From Rhodocyclales bacterium (GTDB lineage Bacteria; Pseudomonadota; Gammaproteobacteria; Burkholderiales; Rhodocyclaceae), in the NCBI GenBank assembly GCA_028292505.1, contig JAQGMF010000005.1:1-64000 (forward strand): 64,000 nt of DNA, read 5' to 3'. Each line of letters opens with the position of its first letter. Position 1 is the first letter of the stretch. The position numbers were made by a program, and so were the translations under genes. Below are positions 36,821-45,500 of this stretch, one piece after another. Under the pieces are notes generated by a model. It had not been told where the DNA came from. It made no database searches and worked only from the letters and a program-made list of their open reading frames with translations.

Positions 36821-37751
36821 CCCTCAGCGAGCGCTGCGTCAGCGCCATGAACAGGTGTTCGAGATTGTAGTGGCCGTAGTCGAGCTGCTCGATGCGTGCG
36901 CCCGCGCTTTCTGCTGCGGCGATGGCTGTTGCGGGCGAGATATTTTCGTTGAGCGTGACCACGATGTATTCGCCCTCGATGCGTGTCGCACCAAGTGCGG
37001 CGAGCTGCGCGCAGACCGTTTCGGGCGACATGTTCTTGATGACGAGACGCAAACGCGCGGCGCCTTCGCCCAGCAGGTCGGTCAGCGTGCCGTCGCGCAG
37101 CACCTTGCCGTGATCCATGATAATGGCATGATCGGCAATGGCCTCGATCTCTTCCATGTAGTGGGTCGTGTAGATGACCGCTGTGCCCTCGCGCGCCAGC
37201 GTCTTGACGGCATCGAGGATGAAGGCGCGCGACTGCGGATCGACACCCACCGTGGGCTCATCGAAGAGCACCAGTTCAGGCGAAGGCAGCAGCGCGATAG
37301 CCAGATTCAGACGCCGCTTGAGGCCGCCGGAGAGCCGCGCCGCGCGGGTGTTTGCGAAGCGTTCGAGTTGCGTGAAGGCGAGGCTCTGCGCGATGCGTTC
37401 CTGGCGCACTTTGCCGCCCAGGCGCGAGGCCGCGGCGAAGCATTGCAGATTTTCGCGCACGCTCAGCGCCGGGTAAAAAGCGTACTCCTGCGGTGCCACC
37501 GCAATGCGCGTTGGCGAGGCTGCGCGTACTTGAGCGAGCGGCACGCCGTCAATGAGAATCTGGCCGCGCTGGATCGGCAAGAGTCCTGCCAGATGTGAAA
37601 TGAGCGTGGTCTTGCCGGCACCATTGGGTCCCAACAGGCCGAGCACCTGGCCGCGCCGTGCGGTCAGCGCAATGCCATCGAGCGCAGGTTTGCTGCTGTG
37701 CGGATATTGATAACCGAGATCGCTGATGTGCAGCATCGGGCTATCGCTCAT
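36813..37751 (-). CDS. ABC transporter ATP-binding protein
   Basis: This 312-aa ATPase has Walker A (LLGPNGAGKTTLISHLAG), the ABC signature (LSGGLKRRLNLA), Walker B (LVLFDEPTVGVD) and an H-loop (YTTHYMEE). It belongs to the drug/lipid export class that pairs with ABC-2 permeases. Its ATG overlaps the BtrH-like gene (ATGA at 37748-37751). Confidence 0.95.
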   Translation of the reverse strand: MSDSPMLHISDLGYQYPHSSKPALDGIALTARRGQVLGLLGPNGAGKTTLISHLAGLLPIQRGQILIDGVPLAQVRAASPTRIAVAPQEYAFYPALSVRENLQCFAAASRLGGKVRQERIAQSLAFTQLERFANTRAARLSGGLKRRLNLAIALLPSPELVLFDEPTVGVDPQSRAFILDAVKTLAREGTAVIYTTHYMEEIEAIADHAIIMDHGKVLRDGTLTDLLGEGAARLRLVIKNMSPETVCAQLAALGATRIEGEYIVVTLNENISPATAIAAAESAGARIEQLDYGHYNLEHLFMALTQRSLRDE

Positions 37752-38737
37752 TGGACTGCATGCTTGAGTGTGCGAAAGAACTGCTCCTCGGCGTCCGCCT
37801 GCTTGCGCAGCAGCGCAGCGATGGCGGGCGGCTCCATTGGATCGCGACCGCGCAGCATGCGTGCCGAGGCCAGCGCAAACGCGCGCCAGTCGTCGCCGAT
37901 GGCGAGCAGTTGTTCGGCCAGCTCGGCCAATGCGCGGCGGCCGATGATGTCCGCCGCTTCCTGCAGGAAAGCGGCATAGAGAAAGCGGAAGCCGCCACCG
38001 CCGGTACCGATTTCTTCCTGCATGCGTACGACATGACCGATGAAGTGACCGCTGTTTTCCGCAGCCGGATCGAGCCGTTCGATGCGACGCGCCAGCATGC
38101 GCATGCCACGCACGCCGAACAGCGGGATCGGCGCGTGCATGATGCGCGCCGTCTTTTTAATGGCGTCGACGATGGTTTCGGGCCGGGGCTCTGTGCGCGC
38201 TATGCTTTCGGGATAATAGAGCAGGCCGCGCGGCGCCAGCACGCCCTTGGCGAAGCGCGCGCGATTAAGGTCCGCCGTGGCGCAGCGCACCGGGTCTTCG
38301 GCAACCGGGTCGCTGATGAGATATTCATCCTGCTCCTTGCCGTACACCAGCAGGTTGTGCGCGTTGAAATGAAAGCGCATGTCTTCGGGGAAATACGGCA
38401 GCCAGTAGACCGACGTCTGCAGGCCGACTACGCGCTGTTCCTGCAACAAGGCGTCGAGCCGGCGCTGACCCGCTTCGGCGGTGCTGAAATTCTCGAACCT
38501 GAATTTTATGCCGAATGGTTTTTGCAGGGCCTTGATGATGGCCTTGGGGGGCATGCGATAGGCTACCAGCGGCAGGCCGCCGAGCTTGATGAAGGGCAGG
38601 TAAGCGAAGGACAGCGCGGAAGACAGGCCGAACACCAGTGGTTCGGAAACCTTGGCGCCGTGGTGGCGCAGCAGGTTGGTCATGACGCCGCTTTCGCAGT
38701 GCGCGGCATGACTGTGCTGAAATGTGTCGGCGCTCAT
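37748..38737 (-). CDS. BtrH N-terminal domain / DUF4872 protein (acyltransferase- or protease-like)
   Basis: This 329-aa protein starts with a BtrH_N domain (AAHCESGVMTNLLRHHGAKVSEPLVFGLSSALSF), with a His-Cys pair at about residues 13-14 and a second region (HFNAHNLLVYGKEQDEYLISDP) recalling cysteine-peptidase folds. The second half fits DUF4872. In butirosin synthesis BtrH moves an acyl group from a carrier protein to an amine (known). Here an ACP is encoded in the same operon, so acyl transfer to an amine or hydroxyl acceptor is plausible (inference). The ATG overlaps the preceding stop by ATGA at 38734-38737. Confidence 0.8.
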   Translation of the reverse strand: MSADTFQHSHAAHCESGVMTNLLRHHGAKVSEPLVFGLSSALSFAYLPFIKLGGLPLVAYRMPPKAIIKALQKPFGIKFRFENFSTAEAGQRRLDALLQEQRVVGLQTSVYWLPYFPEDMRFHFNAHNLLVYGKEQDEYLISDPVAEDPVRCATADLNRARFAKGVLAPRGLLYYPESIARTEPRPETIVDAIKKTARIMHAPIPLFGVRGMRMLARRIERLDPAAENSGHFIGHVVRMQEEIGTGGGGFRFLYAAFLQEAADIIGRRALAELAEQLLAIGDDWRAFALASARMLRGRDPMEPPAIAALLRKQADAEEQFFRTLKHAVQ

Positions 38738-39129
38738 GGCAGTTGCCGCAGCGTTTCGCTGCTGATGCCAAGCGCATCGGCATAACGTTGCAACAAGGGC
38801 GGCGGGAGTTTGGCGAAGTGTGCCGCCTGCAGGTGCCTGCGCACGCGCCAACGCCACACACCGGTGCTCTGGGCGAGCAGACTCAAGTCCATGCGACGAG
38901 CATACATCCAGTATTCCAGCGGTGACGACAGACCGGCTTCGACGCGCTTGCGCGCAGCGGCGGCCTGTTCATTGAGTTGTTCGACCGCGTCGGAGGTGAC
39001 GATCTCCTCGACTTCCCAGCCGCTGGAGGCGACCAGTACCATGCGGCCCGATGCATCGCGCGCATAGACACCTTTGCGGTATCCGCCGAGCGTGCGGTTG
39101 TTGTCCTGTGGAACTTCGTCGATATCCAT
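38734..39129 (-). CDS. Small protein of unknown function with helix-turn-helix-like C-terminus
   Basis: This is a 131-aa soluble protein. The first half (TLGGYRKGVYARDASGRMVLVASSGWEVEE) looks like a small beta-rich domain. The second half is helical and ends in a segment that could be a degenerate helix-turn-helix (STGVWRWRVRRHLQ through PPLLQRYADALGISSETLRQLP). I know no function. Its ATG shares one base with the darB stop (TGATG) and its stop overlaps the BtrH-like start, so it is fixed in the middle of the operon and likely needed in stoichiometric amounts. Confidence 0.7.
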   Translation of the reverse strand: MDIDEVPQDNNRTLGGYRKGVYARDASGRMVLVASSGWEVEEIVTSDAVEQLNEQAAAARKRVEAGLSSPLEYWMYARRMDLSLLAQSTGVWRWRVRRHLQAAHFAKLPPPLLQRYADALGISSETLRQLP

Positions 39130-40262
39130 CAAACTGCTTGCAGGAAAATGAAGCCGCTGGAAAAGCGCCCGCTCTCGGGTACATACATCAGCAAGCGCTG
39201 ACCCCGCTGGATGCGGCCGGAGCGGAACAGTTCGTCGAGCATGATGTAGGGCGAAGCCGAGCCGGTATTGCCGCATGTGGCGAGATTGGAGAACCAGCGC
39301 TCGGCCGGGATTGGCAGGCCAATTGCCCTGAGCCCATTCGCCACGGGTTCGGCGAAATACATCGAGGAGATGTGCGGCAGAAACCAGTCTATGTCATCGG
39401 CATGCAAGCCGCGTTTTGTCATGATGGCGGCGAGCGGTTCGTTGAGCGTGGCACGTATGACATGTTCATTGAGTAGCTTGACGTCCTGCTTGACGGCAAA
39501 AATCGATTTCTCGGCCCACTCCGCCGATGAGTAATTGAGCCAGCCGCGCAGGCTGCTGTCGGCATTTTTTTCGGCGCCCAGGTACATGCAGGCCGGAAGC
39601 TGGTTGGCGGCCGAAGAAAGCTCGATCCACTCGATGCGCAGTGACAGCGGTGCACTGGGCTCGGCTTCGAGAAGCATGGCGCCAGCGCCATCGGAGAGCA
39701 TCCAGCGCAGGAAATCCTTTTCGAAAGCGATCTGGGGCGAGGCCTCCAGCGCGTGCAGTTGATGCTCGGATTCGGCCTCGAAGAATTCGCCGCGCAGCGC
39801 CGGCGAGCATAGCTCCGAGCCGCTGGCGACGGCACGCCTCGCCTCTCCGCTCTTGACGCTCAGCCAGGCGTGTTTGAGCGCTGCGGCGCCGGACACGCAG
39901 ATGCCGGAGAAGGCCACCGCTTCGAGACGTGGCCAGCCGAGTTCGCCATGCACCATGACGGCGTGATTCGGCATGAACTGGTCCGGCATCGAGGTGCCGG
40001 TGGACAGGCAGTCGACCTGCCCCACGTCGCCGAGCCCGCGAATGGCATGAGCGGTAAGTTGAGCATTGCTCATCGACGGCTGACGTGTCTTGCGGTCCAG
40101 CGCGTAATGACGACTCCGGATGCCGTTGCTGCGCAAGATCAGCCGGCGTGCACGCGAGGGTTTGCCGCCGACCATGCCCAGGACGTCTTCGATCTCGTCG
40201 TTGGACACCGGATCGTGAGGCAGAAAAGAAGCGGTACGGGTAATGAAAACGTCAGAACTCAT
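39129..40262 (-). CDS. darB: DarB-like 3-oxoacyl-ACP synthase III (dialkylresorcinol type)
   Basis: This 377-aa KAS III-family condensing enzyme has a complete triad: Cys122 (FSGICVSGAAALKHA), His297 (WFLPHISS) and Asn332 (ATCGNTGSAS). Large segments resemble DarB of dialkylresorcinol clusters rather than FabH, and it lies next to a DarA-like gene. DarB-type enzymes join two beta-ketoacyl or acyl units, and DarA then gives the resorcinol ring (known). It starts 12 bp after the DarA-like stop. Confidence 0.85.
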   Translation of the reverse strand: MSSDVFITRTASFLPHDPVSNDEIEDVLGMVGGKPSRARRLILRSNGIRSRHYALDRKTRQPSMSNAQLTAHAIRGLGDVGQVDCLSTGTSMPDQFMPNHAVMVHGELGWPRLEAVAFSGICVSGAAALKHAWLSVKSGEARRAVASGSELCSPALRGEFFEAESEHQLHALEASPQIAFEKDFLRWMLSDGAGAMLLEAEPSAPLSLRIEWIELSSAANQLPACMYLGAEKNADSSLRGWLNYSSAEWAEKSIFAVKQDVKLLNEHVIRATLNEPLAAIMTKRGLHADDIDWFLPHISSMYFAEPVANGLRAIGLPIPAERWFSNLATCGNTGSASPYIMLDELFRSGRIQRGQRLLMYVPESGRFSSGFIFLQAV

Positions 40263-40274
40263 TTCACGATTATT

Positions 40275-41225
40275 CTAGTCATAGCGCGACATGCGATCGG
40301 ATGCCGAGCCTGAGGGCTGCTCGAATTTTTCTTTCAATGCGCCAAGGCGCCGCGCCAGCAAAGGGCGCAGCGCTGCTTGAAGCGCAAGGCTCAATGGTAC
40401 AACCGTGGCCACCATGACAACGAGAAAAAGCGAATAGATCGCCAACAGCGGCACGCGCTGTGCCGAGCCCGGTGGGCCTGCCGCGTGCAGGAGATGGCCC
40501 CAGATGAAGAAACTGCGTGTCGCTGTTTTTTCGCTGACCAGCAGGTTCGGATTAACCGTCGCGGCGCGCAGACCCGAGAGCAGGGGCGCTGTCTGCTTCT
40601 CGCGGTTGCCGTGTAGCGCATCGCGCAGTGCGTGACCGAAGCGCGTCGCTTGCTCGATATCTTTTTCCGCGACGCCGGCCGGCGGCAGGCTGCGCAGTAC
40701 TTGGCGATTGCCGCTGAGTACCCACAGCGGCGTGGTGATCAGCGTCGCCAGGGTGTGGGCGTTATCGGTCAGCACCACGTTGTCGATGAGCCGCGCGCCA
40801 ACGCTCTCGATATGACATTTCATTTTTTCCTGCGCCATCAGCCACATATTGCGGCAGGCGATCACGGTTACGATGGGCTTACCGGCCAGCAGCTGGCGCG
40901 CCCGCGGATGATGCATGAAGGCCACGATGGGTTGGCTTGGCGCCAGGAACCACACCTGGTAGGGCAAGATGATCAAGTCGAAGTTTTCGTCGCCACTGAG
41001 ACTCAGCGGCTCGAGCGCGCCCGGCAGTTGCAATGCCGACTCCGGGAAAGCATCGAGGAACCCGCGCAGAGACCAGGGAAAGGCAAAGGGCGGATTTGGT
41101 TTCAGGGTCTCGATGTGGACCTGGATATGCGGATCGCATAATAGTGGTGCGACGATGCGCGCGACGATGCGCGATAGCTGACCGCTTTGTGAATAGCCGA
41201 TAACCAGGACGCGCTTGACGCCCAT
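40275..41225 (-). CDS. darA: DarA-like dialkylresorcinol condensing/aromatising enzyme
   Basis: This 316-aa protein begins with a flavodoxin-like fold (VKRVLVIGYSQSGQLSRIV), has the family-typical block NFDLIILPYQVWFLAPSQPIVAFM and ends with a TM helix (LLAIYSLFLVVMVATVVPLSLAL) and a basic tail. DarA makes the aromatic ring from the DarB product in Pseudomonas and Bacteroidetes (known). I chose the ATG at 41225 from family N-termini. A GTG at 41258 would add 11 residues, and neither has a strong ribosome site. It is the first gene of the nine-gene operon. Confidence 0.83.
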   Translation of the reverse strand: MGVKRVLVIGYSQSGQLSRIVARIVAPLLCDPHIQVHIETLKPNPPFAFPWSLRGFLDAFPESALQLPGALEPLSLSGDENFDLIILPYQVWFLAPSQPIVAFMHHPRARQLLAGKPIVTVIACRNMWLMAQEKMKCHIESVGARLIDNVVLTDNAHTLATLITTPLWVLSGNRQVLRSLPPAGVAEKDIEQATRFGHALRDALHGNREKQTAPLLSGLRAATVNPNLLVSEKTATRSFFIWGHLLHAAGPPGSAQRVPLLAIYSLFLVVMVATVVPLSLALQAALRPLLARRLGALKEKFEQPSGSASDRMSRYD

Positions 41226-41323
41226 GGGGGCGGTCTCGGTGGAATTGTCGATACTCACGAATCGGCCAGGAATATGGAGTGTCGCCGATTCTAGCATTGC
41301 GGCCGAGGGCCGGCCGGCATGTC

Positions 41324-41905
41324 TCAGAAGCTGAGGGCCAGGCCCAGAGTCGCGACAGGATGGCGCTGACGATTGAGTGCGTCGGCGAGGCGTTCTTGCT
41401 CGGCCTGCGCTTCGCCGATGACTTTGCACGCCGGGTCATTGCTGCCCGATGAGCATTGTCCGAGGAAGATGTCTTTCGGTGCACCGATGCTCTTGAGTGC
41501 CACATCGAAACGAAATTGGATCGCACCGGGACGCTCGTTGTCGCGGGAAAGGCCAAGGCAGGGCGCCACCTTCTCGCCGCTGAAAGTGTCGGTGGCCGAC
41601 GTTGCGAAGCAGCGCAGCTGCGCGTCCTCCGTTGTCGCGGGCGCAGGTTTTTCCGTAATGCGGAATTCGTTGCGCGCAAAGTGCGGCAGACTCAGGAGCC
41701 GCGTGTAACGCAGTACCGTGGTCTGGATACTATCCACTTTCGTGCGTGGCGTCGTCGTTCTTGCGCGGGCCGTTTTCGCGTGCGGGGCGTTGCCGGCAGT
41801 GTTTGCTGCTGCAGGATCGGCCAACAATAGCAAGGTGGTTAGTACCCCAAGGGCCAATGCAAGTTTACACGTAGGAGGGGCGGAATAACATAATGCCGAC
41901 GGCAT
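41324..41905 (-). CDS. Exported protein of unknown function
   Basis: This 193-aa protein has a signal peptide (LALALGVLTTLLLLADPAAANT), then a Thr/Arg/Ala-rich stretch and a domain with three or four Cys (LRCFATSATDTFSGEKVAPC, LGQCSSGSNDPACKVIG) that could form disulfides. It ends VATLGLALSF with an aromatic C-terminus. I recognise no family. It starts 12 bp after the preceding outer-membrane-like gene and ends about 100 bp before the DarA-like start, so it could be co-transcribed with either side. Confidence 0.6.
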   Translation of the reverse strand: MPSALCYSAPPTCKLALALGVLTTLLLLADPAAANTAGNAPHAKTARARTTTPRTKVDSIQTTVLRYTRLLSLPHFARNEFRITEKPAPATTEDAQLRCFATSATDTFSGEKVAPCLGLSRDNERPGAIQFRFDVALKSIGAPKDIFLGQCSSGSNDPACKVIGEAQAEQERLADALNRQRHPVATLGLALSF

Positions 41906-41917
41906 ATTTAGGCCTGC

Positions 41918-42520
41918 TCAATACTGGAAGCTGGCACCAATGCTGATGAACGGATTCCAGCGGATGCCGTCGCCGCCGGAATTCGGCTTGAGGCCAGCGG
42001 TGCCAAGCGCCGTACATTGGCCGCCGGGCATCACGCAGTCGCGCGACGAAGCCAGCGATGCCCCGACGTCCGCGTCGAGGCGCCAACCGCTGCCGGTGCT
42101 CGAGCTGCTGGCTGCACTGGTCCAGCCCAGACCCAGAAAGGCACGCGAACGCATGCTGGTATCGACGGCGGCGTCGAAGACGTTGCCGTTGCGGCGGCTG
42201 TCGCCCCACACCAGCCCCGCTGAAGTGTGCAGGCCGCTATCGAAAGGAAACCAATCGGCCCAGATGGCGTTGCTACGCACGCTGGACGTGCCTTGCGGCA
42301 GGTCCAGCAACAAGGGCGACACGGGCATGGAAGTGTCGAGAGATTTGCTATCGTAACTCGACAAGGTGAAATGCAGACTGGCCGGTTCTTTGCCAGCGAC
42401 GGTCACATTGCCGCGCGGCGATACGCGCAAACCCACGGTCTCGGCGAAAGTGGGTGTGGCAAGACCTGAGAGCATGGCCCCCAAGAAAAGCAAACATAGC
42501 GAATGTGATGGACTCGACAC
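41918..42520 (-). CDS. Exported, probable outer-membrane beta-barrel-like protein
   Basis: This protein of about 200 aa starts at a GTG (42520) with a signal peptide (SLCLLFLGAMLSGLATPTFAE). Alternating hydrophobic stretches (GLHTSAGLVWGDSRR, RAFLGLGWTSA, GWRLDADVGASLA, NPFISIGASFQY) and a C-terminal aromatic residue fit a small beta-barrel. The frame is open further upstream into dnaE, but those codons lack a sensible signal peptide. It follows dnaE on the same strand. Function unknown. Confidence 0.6.
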   Translation of the reverse strand: MSSPSHSLCLLFLGAMLSGLATPTFAETVGLRVSPRGNVTVAGKEPASLHFTLSSYDSKSLDTSMPVSPLLLDLPQGTSSVRSNAIWADWFPFDSGLHTSAGLVWGDSRRNGNVFDAAVDTSMRSRAFLGLGWTSAASSSSTGSGWRLDADVGASLASSRDCVMPGGQCTALGTAGLKPNSGGDGIRWNPFISIGASFQY

Positions 42521-42548
42521 GATTCGTACCCCAGGACAGACTTTGCGC

Positions 42549-45500
42549 TCAACTGTAGATGACTTCGACGCTCTCAGGAGACAACCAGTCGCGCAATGAT
42601 TCGATGAGTTTGTCATCGATGCGCACACACCAGCGATCGCCCAACGGCAGGTCGGCTTCTGCCTGACCGTTACGGTATTTTAGTCGAACAGGTGAAGCTC
42701 CGTCTGCCTGACCTGCCCGATAGGCCGACAAAAGGTTCTGTAGACGGTCGGCAGCGGCACGCGCGCCGCCACTGGCGGCCACCTCTCCATTGATTTTGAC
42801 CGCCAGTCCCCGTGCATACCGGCCGCGCGCTTCGGCCAGGGTCATGAGCCTATCGCCGACAATGCGCAATCCACCGCTGAAGTCGTCGTTGCTGACCTTG
42901 GCTTCGACGACGAGTATCTCGTCCGGCTGGATCTTGCCCTTGTTGGCATCCAGCGTTTCGGAATAGACCGTCACGTCGAGTTGGGCGCTGCCATCGTCGA
43001 GCGAGACGAAGCACATCTTGCCGCGATTGCCGATCTTGGTGCGCACCGCCGAGACGATACCGACCAGCATCTGCGGCTCACGTTTCGGTTCGATGCGCGC
43101 CAGCGGCGTGCGCACGAAGCGGCGCACCTCGTCGCGGAAGCTATTGAAAGGATGGCCAGAGAGGAAGAAGCCGATCGCCGTCTTCTCCTCGGTGAGCTGC
43201 TGGCGCTCGGCCCAGGGACGTGCTTCGATATATTCCGGCGCGATCGAACTGACTTCGCCGGTTTCTGTGGAAAATGAGTCAAACAGGCCGCCCTGGCCGG
43301 CACTGGCCGCTGCCTGGTCGGCAGCTTCCATTGCGACCGGCACGGTGGCCAGCAGTTTGGCGCGATGCGCTTTGCCGGCTGATGTCAGCGGTGCGATGGC
43401 GTCCATGCCGCCGGAACGGATCAACGCCTCGACAGCACGGCGATTCACCGCGCGGCGGTCGACGCGCAGGCAGAAATCGAAGATGTCCTTGAACGGGCCG
43501 CCTCCGGTTTTGTTACCCGCGCGCGCCGCAACAATGGCTTTCACCGCGGGTTCGCCTACCCCTTTGACGCCGCCGAGGCCGTAGCGGATAGTCTTGGCAT
43601 CGGTCGGCTCGAAACGGTAGTTGGAATGATTGACGTCGGGCGGTAGTATGACAACGCCATTGGCGATGGTGTCCTCGAAGAAGATCTTGACCGTGTCGGT
43701 ATTGTCCATGTCGGACGACAGCGTCGCCGCCATGAAGGCCGAGCAGTGATGCGCTTTGAGCCACGCTGTCTGGTATGTGACAACGGCATACGCGGCGGTG
43801 TGCGACTTGTTGAAGCCATACTCCGCGAACTTGGTCATCAGGTCGAAGAGCTGCTCGGCCAGTGCCGGGTCATAGCCTTGCTTGGCCGCGCCTTCGGCGA
43901 TAGTCGCGCGGTGCAGCGCCATCTCCTCGGCCTTCTTCTTGCCCATCGCCCGGCGCAGCATGTCGGCGCCGCCCAGCGTGTAGCCGCCGATGATCTGCGA
44001 GATCTGCATCACCTGTTCCTGATACACGATCACGCCATAGGTCGGCTCCAGGCAGGCCGTCAGATCCGGATGAAAATAATCGATGGCCTGCTTGCCCTGT
44101 TTGCGCAGGATGAAGTCGTCCACCATGCCCGAGCCGAGCGGGCCTGGACGGTAGAGCGCCAGCACGGCGATGATGTCTTCGAAGCGGTCCGGGCCGAGCT
44201 TCTTGAGCAGCTTCTTCATGCCCTCCGATTCAACTTGGAAGATCGCGGTGGTGTTGGCGTCTTTCAGAACCTGATAGGCAGCGGGATCTTCGAATCCCAA
44301 TGACATAAGATCGGGCCGCTCGCCGGTGAGGCGTTTCACGTATTCGAGAGCGAGCTCGATAATTGTCAGATTACGCAGGCCCAGGAAGTCGAATTTCACC
44401 AGGCCGATGGCTTCGACGTCATCCTTGTCGAATTGCGAGATGGTGGAGGCTTCCGAGCCGTCGGCGAGATACAGCGGGCAGAAGTCGGTGATTTTGCCCG
44501 GTGCGATCAATACGCCACCGGCATGCATGCCGACGCCGCGCGTCATGCCTTCGAGAGGCAGGGCCAGTTCCCACAGCTCGGTGACAGATTCGCCGTCGCC
44601 TTCCTCGTTCATCATCTCGTTGATGGCCGGCTCCTGCGCACGCGCATCTTCGAGGCCGAGCGGCTTATTCTGCACCACCGGAATCAGCTTGGAGAGACGA
44701 TCGCAAAGACCGTAGGGCAGATCGAGCACGCGGCCGACGTCGCGCACCACGGCTTTGGACGCCATGGTGCCGAAGGTGGCGATCTGACTCACCGCATCGT
44801 GTCCGTAACGATCACGCACGTAGTCGATGACCATGTAACGCTTTTCCTGGCAAAAATCGATATCGAAGTCGGGCATCGACACGCGTTCCGGATTGAGGAA
44901 GCGTTCGAAGAGCAGGGCGTAGGCGGTCGGGTCGAGATCGGTGATCTTCAGCGAATAGGCCACCAGCGAACCGGCGCCGGAGCCGCGCCCTGGGCCGATC
45001 GGCACGCCATTGTTCTTGCCCCACTGGATGAAGTCGGCAACGATCAGGAAGTAGCCCGGAAATCCCATTTGAATAATGGTGTCGGTCTCGAACTTCAGGC
45101 GCTCCTCGTAACGCAGCCGCTCGCGCTCGCGTGCGACCGCATCGGGGTACAGGTGTAGCAGACGCTCTTCCAGCCCGCGCTTGGCCTCGAAGACGAGAAA
45201 GTCATCGAGCGTCATGCCTTCCGGCGTCGGGAATTGCGGCAGGTAGTTCTTGCCGAGCGTGACGGTCAGCGAGCAACGACGTGCGATCTCGACAGCGTTT
45301 TCGAGCGCCTCCGGAATGTCGGCGAACAGCTCGACCATCTCCGCCTGTGTCTTGAAATACTGCTCTTCGGTGAATAGCTTCGGCCGTCGCGTATCGGCCA
45401 GCACGTGGCCTTGCGCAATGCACACGCGTGCTTCGTGGGCCTTGAAATCTTCGCGCTTGATGAACTGGATCGGATGCGTTGCCACCACTGGCAAATCCAG

